35,623 bases of DNA, taken from positions 1 through 35,623 of the forward strand of contig PWXJ01000173.1 in the NCBI GenBank assembly GCA_003561965.1, in the 5' to 3' direction. The notes under the pieces were generated by a model. That model did not search any database. It had not been told where the DNA came from and was given only the letters and a program-made list of their open reading frames with translations. Positions 7,400-15,294 of this stretch are shown piece after piece. Made by a program: the position numbers and the translations under genes. The stretch comes from PVC group bacterium. GTDB lineage: Bacteria; Auribacterota; Erginobacteria; Erginobacterales; Erginobacteraceae. The stretch's first letter is position 1, and every line of letters begins with the position of its first letter.

Positions 7400-7445
7400 G
7401 TAAGGGGAATTCCGCCGGCGGCGGATTTAACGAGGTTTCCGGGTT

Positions 7446-7940
7446 ATGGTCTGGATAGTCTTTCTGCTGGGTATCGGTCTGCTGCTGGTCTGCCTGGAGG
7501 TCTTCGTCCCCGGCGGGGTGGTCGGGACCCTGGGCGGGTTTTTCCTGGTCGCCTCGATCGTGCTCGCCTTCGTCGAGCGGGGGTCACCCTTCGGCTTCTA
7601 CTGGGCGGGCGGGGTTCTGGTCCTCACCCTGCTGGCGATCTTCATCGCTGTCAGGTTACTCCCCGGTTCGCCGGCCGGCAAGCGGCTCTTCCTCAGTTTC
7701 TCCCAGACCGGGTATTCCGCCGCCGAGGAGGGGTTGGAGAAATGGGTGGGCAAGCGGGGGGAGGCGATTACCAACCTCCGCCCGGCCGGGATGATCGAGC
7801 TCGAAGACAACCGGATCGATGTCGTCACCGGGGGCGAGTACCTTGCCCGGGGGACCACCGTCGAGGTGATCCGGGTGGACGGAAACCGGGTCGTGGTCAG
7901 CGAGGCGCCGCCGGAGGAAGAGAACAAAACGGTTGTCTGA
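7446..7940 (+). CDS. Short NfeD-family protein (membrane plus OB-fold domain)
   Basis: A 164-residue protein without a protease domain. Two to three membrane helices fill residues 1-75 (MVWIVFLLGIGLLLVCLEVF, GGVVGTLGGFFLVASIVLAF). The soluble OB-fold NfeD domain spans about 95-155 (GKRGEAITNLRPAGMIELED, DVVTGGEYLARGTTVEVIRV). The domain closely resembles the C-terminus of the long NfeD upstream. Short NfeD proteins of this type accompany SPFH proteins and are thought to interact with them at the membrane. It lies 55 bases before floA and is probably co-transcribed. The heptamer repeats occupy most of the gap to the long nfeD. Confidence 0.85.
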   Translation: MVWIVFLLGIGLLLVCLEVFVPGGVVGTLGGFFLVASIVLAFVERGSPFGFYWAGGVLVLTLLAIFIAVRLLPGSPAGKRLFLSFSQTGYSAAEEGLEKWVGKRGEAITNLRPAGMIELEDNRIDVVTGGEYLARGTTVEVIRVDGNRVVVSEAPPEEENKTVV

Positions 7941-7995
7941 GGTCCCCGCGCCCTGATAATGTATTCAGAAATCGCAACTTCAAGGAGGTAGCGCA

Positions 7996-9006
7996 ATGGA
8001 TGCCGGTATCGGTCCTTTAATCATCCTGATCGTCATCATCATCGCCCTGGTCTTGCTGGGGATCTTCTTTTACTTTCTCAAGGTCTGGGTTCGGGCCCTG
8101 GCCGCCGGAGCCCGCGTCTCCATCTTCAACCTGGTGGGGATGAAGCTGCGGGGGATCAAGCCGGTCCTGATCGTCGACGCCAAGATTATGGCGACCAAGG
8201 CCGGCCTGACCGTCACCACCAACGACCTCGAGGCCCACTACCTGGCCGGGGGATCGGTGGGGAAGGTGACCCGGGCCCTGATCGCCGCCGACAAGGCCAA
8301 CATCCCCCTGACCTTCCAGAAGGCCTGCGCGATCGACCTGGCCGGGCGGGACATCGAGGACGCGGTCCGGACCAGCGTCAACCCCCGGGTGATCGACTGC
8401 CCCAACCCGGAGAAGGGGAGATCCACCGTGGACGCGGTGGCGATGGACGGGATCCAGCTCAACGCCAAGGCCCGGGTCACCATCCGGGCCAATATCGACC
8501 GGCTGGTCGGGGGGGCGACCGACGAGACGATCATCGCCCGGGTGGGGGAGGGGATCGTGACCTCGATCGGCTCCGCCGAGACCTACAAAAGGGTCCTGGA
8601 GAACCCGGATTCGATCTCCCAGCGGGTGCTGGAGAAGGGTCTCGATTCCGGGACCGCTTTCGAGATCCTCTCGATCGATATCGCCGACATCGACGTGGGG
8701 AAGAACGTCGGGGCTGAGCTGCAGCAGCGGCAGGCCCAGGCCGACCTGGAGATTGCCAAGGCCAAGGCCGAGGAGCGGCGGGCGATGGCGGTGGCCCAGG
8801 AGCAGGAGATGAAGGCGCGGGTCCAGGAGATGCGGGCCAAGGTGGTGGAAGCGGAGGCCGAGGTCCCCAAGGCGATGGCCGAGGCCTTCCGGGAAGGCAA
8901 CCTGGGTATCCTCGACTACTACCGTTTCCAGAATATCCAGTCCGACACCCGGATGCGGGAGTCGATATCCGGGATCGAGCCGGGGCCGAAAAAACCCACG
9001 GGCTAA
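7996..9006 (+). CDS. floA: Flotillin-like protein FloA (UPF0365), copy 1
   Basis: A 336-residue protein starting at ATG 7996 after AAGGAGGTAGCGCA. A membrane hairpin or helix covers about 8-30 ([20 protein letters not shown]). Then comes the SPFH/band-7 domain of the FloA/UPF0365 type ([20 protein letters not shown]). A long Ala/Glu/Lys/Gln-rich helix follows near 240-300 ([20 protein letters not shown]), typical of flotillin oligomerisation. FloA proteins scaffold functional membrane microdomains, established for Bacillus FloA. The nfeD-floA pairing matches the arrangement known in Bacillus (yqeZ-floA-yqfB). A near-identical paralogue lies 0.7 kb downstream. Confidence 0.92.
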   Translation: MDAGIGPLIILIVIIIALVLLGIFFYFLKVWVRALAAGARVSIFNLVGMKLRGIKPVLIVDAKIMATKAGLTVTTNDLEAHYLAGGSVGKVTRALIAADKANIPLTFQKACAIDLAGRDIEDAVRTSVNPRVIDCPNPEKGRSTVDAVAMDGIQLNAKARVTIRANIDRLVGGATDETIIARVGEGIVTSIGSAETYKRVLENPDSISQRVLEKGLDSGTAFEILSIDIADIDVGKNVGAELQQRQAQADLEIAKAKAEERRAMAVAQEQEMKARVQEMRAKVVEAEAEVPKAMAEAFREGNLGILDYYRFQNIQSDTRMRESISGIEPGPKKPTG

Positions 9007-9044
9007 AGACCGAACCCGACGAACCGGGAATACCGTAATCCGAT

Positions 9045-9563
9045 ATGAACGGGGAATGGATCTGGATACTGCTCGCCCTCTTCGGGATCTTCCGGCTTTT
9101 GATGCTGGCCGGGAAGAAAAAAACCCGGGAGGAGCAGGCCTCCCGGGATGCTTTTGTCCGGGATGACTCACCGCCGCCGGAATCGCGGGAAGATTCCGAC
9201 GAACTGAAGGTTTTTATCGATTCCCTGACCAGGCAATTCGGGCCCCGCCATTCCCCGCCGCCGCCTCCGGCGGCGCGGGAGCCGTCCCCCCGGGTTCCGG
9301 ACCCGCCCCGTCCCCGGCCGGCGGCCCGGCCTCCCCGGTCCGCCCGACCCCGGACCCCGGCCCCCCGGCCGAAGCCCGTCTCTCCCCCCCGCCCCCGGCC
9401 GGCTCCCAGCCCCGTCTTCGAGGATCCGGTCCGCGCGACGCCGGGGTGGTTTAACTTCTCCGAACATCCGGTGGTCCAGGGGATTATCCTCGCGGAAATC
9501 CTCGGTCCGCCCCGCGGCCTGGACCGGGGCGGCCGCCTGCCTTCCGACTTCGGCAGTTCTTGA
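9045..9563 (+). CDS. Membrane-anchored proline-rich protein between two floA copies
   Basis: A 172-residue protein with one N-terminal helix (about residues 4-20, WIWILLALFGIFRLLML), then basic KKKT. This is consistent with a single-pass anchor and a cytoplasmic tail, though topology is a guess. Residues about 65-125 are a Pro/Arg-rich low-complexity linker. The C-terminus is ordered again, with VVQGIILAEILGPPRGL. I recall similar xxLSEILGPPxA tails on short proteins next to flotillin genes, but cannot check this. The terminal motif could be a docking peptide for FloA or NfeD. Codon pattern matches the neighbours despite the skewed composition. Confidence 0.65.
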   Translation: MNGEWIWILLALFGIFRLLMLAGKKKTREEQASRDAFVRDDSPPPESREDSDELKVFIDSLTRQFGPRHSPPPPPAAREPSPRVPDPPRPRPAARPPRSARPRTPAPRPKPVSPPRPRPAPSPVFEDPVRATPGWFNFSEHPVVQGIILAEILGPPRGLDRGGRLPSDFGSS

Positions 9564-9617
9564 TTGGGTGCAACACATTAGCTCTATAAACGCGCCAACT
9601 GTTTTATTTCCCTGAAA

Positions 9618-9655
9618 TTGTCATTGCGAGGAGCCGAAGGCGACGAAGCAATCTC
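9618..9655. repeat. Dispersed palindromic intergenic repeat (GTCATTGCGAGGAGC...GCAATCTC type)
   Basis: The stretch TTGTCATTGCGAGGAGCCGA...GACGAAGCAATCTC is flanked by ATTGC/GCAAT inverted ends with an inner GCC-GAA-GGC hairpin. I recognise it from memory as the very common intergenic element that, when wrongly translated, yields peptides like [12 protein letters not shown]. The track's extended start for the second floA (TTG 9618) is exactly this artefact. It is the only copy I see in the window. Confidence 0.7.
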
Positions 9656-9692
9656 TAAATACCGCAGGCCATCCATCCAAGGAGAAAGCGTT

Positions 9693-10703
9693 ATGGATCA
9701 GAGCATTGTCCCGTTAATCACCGTGGTCGTCATCATCATCGCCCTGATCTTCCTGGGGATCTTCTTCTACTTCCTCAAGGTCTGGATCCGGGCCCTGGCC
9801 GCCGGCGCCCGGGTCTCGATCTTCAACCTGGTGGGGATGAAGCTGCGGGGGATCAAGCCGGTGCTGATCGTCGACGCCAAGATAATGGCGACCAAGGCCG
9901 GTCTGACCGTCACCACCAACGACCTCGAGGCCCACTACCTGGCCGGGGGTTCGGTGGGGAAGGTGACCCGGGCGCTGATCGCCGCCGACAAGGCCAACAT
10001 CCCCCTGACCTTCCAGAAGGCCTGCGCGATCGACCTGGCCGGGCGGGACATCGAGGGCGCGGTCCGGATGAGCGTCAACCCCCGGGTGATCGACTGCCCC
10101 GACCCGGAGAAGGGGAAATCGACCGTGGACGCGGTGGCGATGGACGGGATCCAGGTCGAGGCCCACGCCCGGGTCACCATCCGGGCCAACATCGACCGGC
10201 TGGTCGGGGGGGCGACCGACGAGACGATCATCGCCCGGGTCGGGGAGGGGATCGTGACCTCGATCGGCTCCGCCGAGAGCTACAAGAAGGTCCTGGAGAA
10301 CCCCGACCTGATCTCCCAGCGGGTGCTGGAGAAGGGCCTCGACTCCGGGACCGCCTTCGAGATCCTCTCGATCGATATCGCCGACGTCGACGTGGGGAAG
10401 AACATCGGGGCGGAACTGCAGCAGCGGCAGGCCCAGGCCGACCTGGAGATCGCCAAGGCCAAGGCCGAGGAGCGGCGGGCGATGGCGGTGGCCCAGGAGC
10501 AGGAGATGAAGGCGCGGGTCCAGGAGATGCGGGCCCGGGTGGTGGAGGCGGAGGCCGAGGTCCCCAAGGCGATGGCCGAGGCCTTCCGGGAAGGGAACCT
10601 GGGTATCCTCGACTACTACCGTTTCCAGAATATCCAGTCGGATACCCGGATGCGGAAATCGATCTCCGGTCACGTCCCGGGGGAAAAGAAGCCGTCAGGC
10701 TGA
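9693..10703 (+). CDS. floA: Flotillin-like protein FloA (UPF0365), copy 2
   Basis: I place the start at ATG 9693, after CAAGGAGAAAGCG. The upstream part of the track ORF is translated repeat DNA. The protein has 336 residues, the same as copy 1, and differs from it at about 27 positions by my count. Changes cluster in the N-terminal membrane segment (residues 3-20) and the extreme C-terminus; the SPFH core and long helix are almost unchanged. DNA identity is also high in the core. This indicates a recent tandem duplication or ongoing gene conversion. Different membrane segments could give the two proteins different partners or lipid preference while allowing mixed oligomers; that is inference. 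Confidence 0.92.
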   Translation: MDQSIVPLITVVVIIIALIFLGIFFYFLKVWIRALAAGARVSIFNLVGMKLRGIKPVLIVDAKIMATKAGLTVTTNDLEAHYLAGGSVGKVTRALIAADKANIPLTFQKACAIDLAGRDIEGAVRMSVNPRVIDCPDPEKGKSTVDAVAMDGIQVEAHARVTIRANIDRLVGGATDETIIARVGEGIVTSIGSAESYKKVLENPDLISQRVLEKGLDSGTAFEILSIDIADVDVGKNIGAELQQRQAQADLEIAKAKAEERRAMAVAQEQEMKARVQEMRARVVEAEAEVPKAMAEAFREGNLGILDYYRFQNIQSDTRMRKSISGHVPGEKKPSG

Positions 10704-10736
10704 AATAATCCCGATCTTTTTTCCCGCCCGCCCTTA

Positions 10737-10788
10737 CCCCCGGTCCGGGGGCTAGGTTCCAGACCGAAAGTCCGGAGATATCCTCCGG
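10737..10788. terminator. Two hairpins between the flotillin island and the glycan cluster
   Basis: CCCCCGG-T-CCGGGGG (10737-10751) is a 7-bp perfect palindrome. CCGGAG-ATATC-CTCCGG (10772-10788) is a 6-bp stem with a 5-base loop. They lie in the 110-base gap before the TPR gene. Neither has a U-run directly after it, so termination or a leader structure is possible but unproven. Confidence 0.35.
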
Positions 10789-10813
10789 CCCCGGCCACCA
10801 GAGAAGACCAGAA

Positions 10814-12508
10814 ATGACGGCCTGTCGCCAGCGCTTCGTCCTGATAGCCCTTCTCGTCTTTCTTGCCCTCGGCTTGGTCGGCCACCGGCTTTACCGCCCC
10901 CCCTTGCTGTCGGGGTCCGGGTGGAACCTTCCGGGCCGGATCTACGATTTCTTCGCCTGCTCCTACCATTTCACCCGGGCGGAGCGGCTGGCCCACCAGG
11001 GCCGTCAGGTGGAATCCCTCCGGGCTTCCGCCCGGGCGGCCTGGCATCGCCCGGCACTGCTGGGTAAAGTCTGGCCGAAGCTGTCCGGAGATCTCTTCGC
11101 CATCGGGAAAAAATATTCCTCCCTGGGGCTGGAGAGCCGGGCCCTCTGCCTTTTCCGGGCGGCGGCGGAACCCGGACCTCCGGGGGAGAAAGATGCCCTC
11201 GACCTGGTTTCTTACCTGGCGCTGCTCGACGATTGGCCGGCGGCGGGGCGGGTCGCGGGTGGATATCTGGAAAAAAATCCCAAGTCGGCGGAGGCGAAGT
11301 ACTGGCTGGGCCGGGCGTTGCTGGAAGTCGGCCGTCCGGTGGAGGCCCGGCCGGTTTTGCGAGCAGCCTTTGAAGTTGACCGGACCTTGATCGACTCGCT
11401 CTACCAGGCCGCCCGGGCGGCCGGGCGGGCGGACCGGGAAGAGATCGCCCTGGAGGAATACCGGGAGGTGGCGGCCGCTTCGCCCGGGCATCTGGGAGCC
11501 TGGCGGGCGCTGGAGCGGATATACGAATCAACCGGGGAGGAGAATAACCTCCAGGAAGTCCGGGCCCGGATCGGGGAGTTGACCCCGACTGTCCCCCGCC
11601 CGGTGAAATTAAGCAATCAGGCGCTCCTCGCCGGTTACGATCTCCAACCTTCCGCGATGGGAACCGGGGAAAGCTTGTCCCTGGGTTTATATCTCCGGGG
11701 CTGGCGTCCCGGTCCGGTCGATTCCCTGATTCTGATCCGGTTGGCGGCGGAGGAGTTCTCCCGGGAGTTCGAAGTTCAGAGCGCGCCGTTTTTTAGCCCG
11801 CCGGCCGGTGTGGTGGTCCGGCAAGAGCTCGATTGGGAAAACCCCTTCCACCTTTATCCGGGCAAGTACCGGCTGGAGATTGCCCTGGCGGAAGCGGCCG
11901 TTGCCGATTCAGCCGCCGGGGTGATGCGGGATCCGGTGTATCATACCCTGGACGTCCTCGAACTGTCGCCTTCCTGGCTTCCCTCCCGTCTGCGGGCTGA
12001 ACAGATCAGCGGACATTTCGGGGACGCGGCTTATCCGCTGGGAAAGAGAACCTTTCTCGGTCCGGGTTCCGAACTGGGGATGACGGTTGCCGGGGAGAAG
12101 AAGACGGCGGCGGTGGCGCTGGTAACATCGGCCCAATGTTACGCCTCCTTCCCCCAGGGCCGGGAGATAGCCCGGCTGATTGTCTCGACCGGCGAGGGGA
12201 AAAAGTATGATTTCCCCATCCGGATGGGAATAGAGACCGCCCGGACCTGGTGGGAGGGGTCTCCGCCGGCGCTGAGGATGCACCGCCAGGCGCCGGTGTT
12301 CCGGACCTGGCCGATCAAGCGGGACGGGAGGGAATTTCCGGCCGCCGACTACCGGGCGGTTTTCTCCTTCCCCGAACCCGGGGTCATCTCCAGCTTCCGG
12401 GTGATCAATGTCAGCGCGAACTCCGGGTTGTATATTGAGGATATAATTCTTATCCCGGAGGGCTCCCGCGACCTCCCCGGTCTCCGTCCGGGGCACTCCA
12501 ATCCCTGA
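10814..12508 (+). CDS. Membrane-anchored TPR-type protein of the glycan cluster
   Basis: A 564-residue protein with a single N-terminal helix (about 8-24, FVLIALLVFLALGLVG). A helical region with TPR-like periodicity covers about 55-260 (AEAKYWLGRALLEVGRPVEA, SLYQAARAAGRADREEIALE, HLGAWRALERIYESTGEENN). Residues about 275-550 form a beta-rich, probably extracytoplasmic domain (LSLGLYLRGWRPGPVDSLIL). I recognise no named domain in the C-terminal half. It opens the run of glycan genes and could act in assembly or export, but that rests on position only. The start has only a weak AGAGAAGA ribosome-binding site. It ends 38 bases before the radical SAM gene. Confidence 0.65.
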   Translation: MTACRQRFVLIALLVFLALGLVGHRLYRPPLLSGSGWNLPGRIYDFFACSYHFTRAERLAHQGRQVESLRASARAAWHRPALLGKVWPKLSGDLFAIGKKYSSLGLESRALCLFRAAAEPGPPGEKDALDLVSYLALLDDWPAAGRVAGGYLEKNPKSAEAKYWLGRALLEVGRPVEARPVLRAAFEVDRTLIDSLYQAARAAGRADREEIALEEYREVAAASPGHLGAWRALERIYESTGEENNLQEVRARIGELTPTVPRPVKLSNQALLAGYDLQPSAMGTGESLSLGLYLRGWRPGPVDSLILIRLAAEEFSREFEVQSAPFFSPPAGVVVRQELDWENPFHLYPGKYRLEIALAEAAVADSAAGVMRDPVYHTLDVLELSPSWLPSRLRAEQISGHFGDAAYPLGKRTFLGPGSELGMTVAGEKKTAAVALVTSAQCYASFPQGREIARLIVSTGEGKKYDFPIRMGIETARTWWEGSPPALRMHRQAPVFRTWPIKRDGREFPAADYRAVFSFPEPGVISSFRVINVSANSGLYIEDIILIPEGSRDLPGLRPGHSNP

Positions 12509-12546
12509 GCCGGACCACCGGCCGGATTCGATGACAACCCGCGGAA

Positions 12547-13695
12547 ATGGCAGCAGCTATGCAAACCGGGGATAGGAGGGGTTCAGCCGGGAACGGGTAT
12601 CTCCGGACGGCTGCCGCTTCCCCCCGGCTCGGGTGGAATTTTCTCAAGTATAATTTCGCCCCAAAATCCGCCAGACCTTTCCCCCCCCGGGCGATCTGCG
12701 TTTACGTGACCTATCGGTGCAATCTCCGCTGCCGGATGTGCGGGATCTGGATGCGGGAACCTGACCTGCCGCCGCCCGGAGAATTGTCGCTCGAAGAATT
12801 CAATGCCGTCTTCTCCGACCCGTTATTCCGTCATATCGAGTACGTCAATATCAACGGCGGGGAGCCGAACTTGAGGGATGACCTGTCTCAATTGGCCGGG
12901 CTCTTCATCGATAAGTTCCCGCGTCTGCGGACCATCACCATCAACTCCAACGGTCTCCCCTTTGCCCGGGCCGTCTCCAACGCCGAGCGGATCTCCCGGC
13001 TGGCCCGGGAGAACGGCATCCGGCTCTCGATCAGCGTTTCCCTGCATAAGATCGGCCCGGGGTACGACGAGATCGCCGGGGTCGACAACGCCTACTCCCG
13101 GGTCATCCGGACTCTCCGGGCGCTGCGGGAAATGCGGGACCGGGGCCTCTTCTACCTGGGGGTCAACTGCGTGGTTACCAACCTCAACGTATTTGACCTC
13201 GACCAAATGCTGGAATGGAGCCGGCGGGAGCGGATCCCGGCTAATTTCACCTTCGCTGAGGTCCGGGACCGTTTCAATAACCGGAAGATGAGAGGAGCCA
13301 TCGAACTCCGGAATGATGGCAGGGAAGCCCTGATCCGGTTCTGCCGCCGCCTGGGGGAGAAGAAATCCCTCTTCAATCAGCACGCCTTCAGGTACCGGGA
13401 GCTGGCCGGGATGCTCGAGTCCGGCAAACCGCGGACGATCTCCTGTCACTACGCGATGGGGTCGCTCATTCTCGGTTCCGAAGGGTCGCTGTATTACTGC
13501 CCCAAGAGCAAGTCGCTCGGCGATTGCCGGAAGCGGTCGGCATTTGAGATATTTTACGACCGGGGTAACTTGAAGTACCGCCGCGATATCCTCTTGCAAG
13601 CCACCTGTCCCGGTTGTCCTCCCTACACCTTCAACCGGTTCGAACTGGAGAAGGACCTGCTGAAATACGCCGGATTCCTGCTGTTTGATGTCTGA
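12547..13695 (+). CDS. Radical SAM protein with SPASM-like C-terminal cysteines
   Basis: A 382-residue protein. The [4Fe-4S] motif CNLRCRMC occurs near residues 58-65 in VTYRCNLRCRMCGIW, followed by NINGGEPNLRDDL (a GGEP-type SAM-binding motif) and a TIM-barrel-like region. The C-terminal part has several more cysteines (TISCHYAMGSLILGSEGSLY, YCPKSKSLGDC and ATCPGCPPY), resembling SPASM/twitch domains that hold auxiliary iron-sulfur clusters. Such enzymes modify peptides, sugars or lipids; the substrate here is unknown. The start is uncertain: ATG 12547 and 12562 both lack a strong ribosome-binding site. It overlaps the flippase gene by 8 bases, so they are translationally coupled. Confidence 0.8.
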   Translation: MAAAMQTGDRRGSAGNGYLRTAAASPRLGWNFLKYNFAPKSARPFPPRAICVYVTYRCNLRCRMCGIWMREPDLPPPGELSLEEFNAVFSDPLFRHIEYVNINGGEPNLRDDLSQLAGLFIDKFPRLRTITINSNGLPFARAVSNAERISRLARENGIRLSISVSLHKIGPGYDEIAGVDNAYSRVIRTLRALREMRDRGLFYLGVNCVVTNLNVFDLDQMLEWSRRERIPANFTFAEVRDRFNNRKMRGAIELRNDGREALIRFCRRLGEKKSLFNQHAFRYRELAGMLESGKPRTISCHYAMGSLILGSEGSLYYCPKSKSLGDCRKRSAFEIFYDRGNLKYRRDILLQATCPGCPPYTFNRFELEKDLLKYAGFLLFDV

Positions 13696-15244
13696 AAGGC
13701 CTCGAGAAAGGGCGGAAGAGACCGTCTTGCCCGGAGGAACCGGTGCGGAGCTGATGACCATCGCCAAGGGCGCCGGGATCGGTGTCGGGGGGACGGTGGT
13801 CGGGTCCGGGTTCCGGTACGCCTTCCAGGTGCTGGCCGCCCGGAGCCTGGGCTCCGAACTGCTGGGGCTCTTTTTCCTGGGCTTCGCCGTCTTCAAGATC
13901 TCCCGGATGATCGCGGAACTGGGTCTGGCCAACGGAGTGGTGAGGTACGTCGCCCTCTATAACGGCGTTGGCGACCTCGGGAGGGTCAAGGGTATTGTCA
14001 GCCTGGGGACGAAATGGGCGGCCGTCTCGGGGCTGGCCGTCGGAGTCCTCCTGGCCCTGCTGGCCCGGCCGCTGGCCATCGGTCTCTTCGCCCGTCCGGA
14101 GCTGACCCTTCCCCTGCGGCTGTTCGCCGTCGCCCTGCCTTTTTCCGCCGCCGGCGCGATGCTGCTCTTCGCCACCCAGGGCTTCAAGGTAATGAAGTAC
14201 CAGGCTCTGGTTCGGGAAATCTTCGAGCCCGGGCTGAGGCTGGCGCTGGCCGCTGCTTTCTTCGCTCTGGGGATGGAGATTTACGGGGCGGTCATCGCCT
14301 CCGTGGCACCGTTGATCTTGAGTCCCCTCCCGGCCTGGTATTACTTGAAGAAACTTTTCCCCGCCCTCCGGGACCGCCGGCTGAAGCCGGTTTACGAGGC
14401 GGCCCGGCTCCGGTCTTTCTCCTGGCCGCTGCTCTTTGTCCAGTTTATCGGGCTGGCGGTCCTCTGGACCGACACCCTGATGCTCGGGTACTTCCGAACC
14501 GCCGGGGAAGTCGGGATATACGTCGCGGCCCATAAAACGGCGCTGCTCGGATCGGTGGTCATCACCTCCTTCGCCGCCATCTTCGGCCCGGTGATCTCGG
14601 ACTTCTTCAACCGCCGGGAAGAGCAGGATCTGCGCCGGAGTTTCCAGGGCGTGACCAAGTGGATACTTACCTTCAGTCTTCCAATCTATCTCTTCCTGGT
14701 CTTCTTCCGGGCGCCCATCCTGGAGATCTTCGGCCCGGAGTTCACGGCCGGGGGTTCCCCCCTGGCCATCCTCTGTCTCGGCTGGCTGGTCTCCTCGGCG
14801 ATCGGACCGGTCGGGCAGATGATCATTATGACCGGTCGGCAGAAACTCCATTTCCTGAATATGTCGGGGCTGATGGTTATCAATATTTCCCTGAACCTGG
14901 TCCTGATCCCGGGGTACGGGATAGTCGGGGCGGCGGCCGCCACCGCCCTCTCCATCTCCGCGTTGAGCCTGGCCGAGCTGTGGCAGATCAATCGGCTTCT
15001 CCGGATCCAGCCCTTCCGTCGGGATTTCCTCAAACCGCTGGCGGCGGGGGCGGTCTCCCTGGCGGCCCTGGCCGGGCTGGAAAGGTTCGCCTTTGAACTG
15101 ACCGGCGTCGCCGGTCTGGCGGCCGGGTTTTTGTTGCTGGCAGGGTTCTACACCGGCATAATCTTGGTTCTCGGCCTGGGGCCGGAGGACCGGATCGTCT
15201 TGAACCGGCTGAAGAAAAAATTTTTCGAGAAAATTCCTTCCTGA
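13688..15244 (+). CDS. Wzx-like oligosaccharide flippase (MATE/MOP superfamily)
   Basis: The track gives TTG 13685, but ATG 13688 directly follows and gives MSERPRER; this overlaps the previous gene's TGA. The 518-residue protein is hydrophobic with about 12-14 helices in the repeat pattern of the MOP (Wzx/MurJ) exporters. Recognisable stretches are GTVVGSGFRYAFQVLAARSL, LGLANGVVRYVALYNG, VLWTDTLMLGYF and IPGYGIVGAAAATALSISAL. Wzx proteins flip undecaprenyl-linked glycans to the outer face of the cytoplasmic membrane. With the glycosyltransferases further on, this is the best evidence that 10.8-25.7 kb builds a surface glycan. No Wzy polymerase candidate is present nearby. Confidence 0.88.
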   Translation: MSERPRERAEETVLPGGTGAELMTIAKGAGIGVGGTVVGSGFRYAFQVLAARSLGSELLGLFFLGFAVFKISRMIAELGLANGVVRYVALYNGVGDLGRVKGIVSLGTKWAAVSGLAVGVLLALLARPLAIGLFARPELTLPLRLFAVALPFSAAGAMLLFATQGFKVMKYQALVREIFEPGLRLALAAAFFALGMEIYGAVIASVAPLILSPLPAWYYLKKLFPALRDRRLKPVYEAARLRSFSWPLLFVQFIGLAVLWTDTLMLGYFRTAGEVGIYVAAHKTALLGSVVITSFAAIFGPVISDFFNRREEQDLRRSFQGVTKWILTFSLPIYLFLVFFRAPILEIFGPEFTAGGSPLAILCLGWLVSSAIGPVGQMIIMTGRQKLHFLNMSGLMVINISLNLVLIPGYGIVGAAAATALSISALSLAELWQINRLLRIQPFRRDFLKPLAAGAVSLAALAGLERFAFELTGVAGLAAGFLLLAGFYTGIILVLGLGPEDRIVLNRLKKKFFEKIPS

Positions 15245-15294
15245 CCGGAGTCGCTTGATCGGCCTGATTCAGGAATTCAGGGGAACCCGCGCCA

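Noticed and set aside
8017-9171. 384-aa minus-strand ORF, and the matching 319-aa ORF at 9714-10673
   Set aside because: They are the antisense of the two floA genes; similarity between them only reflects the duplication.
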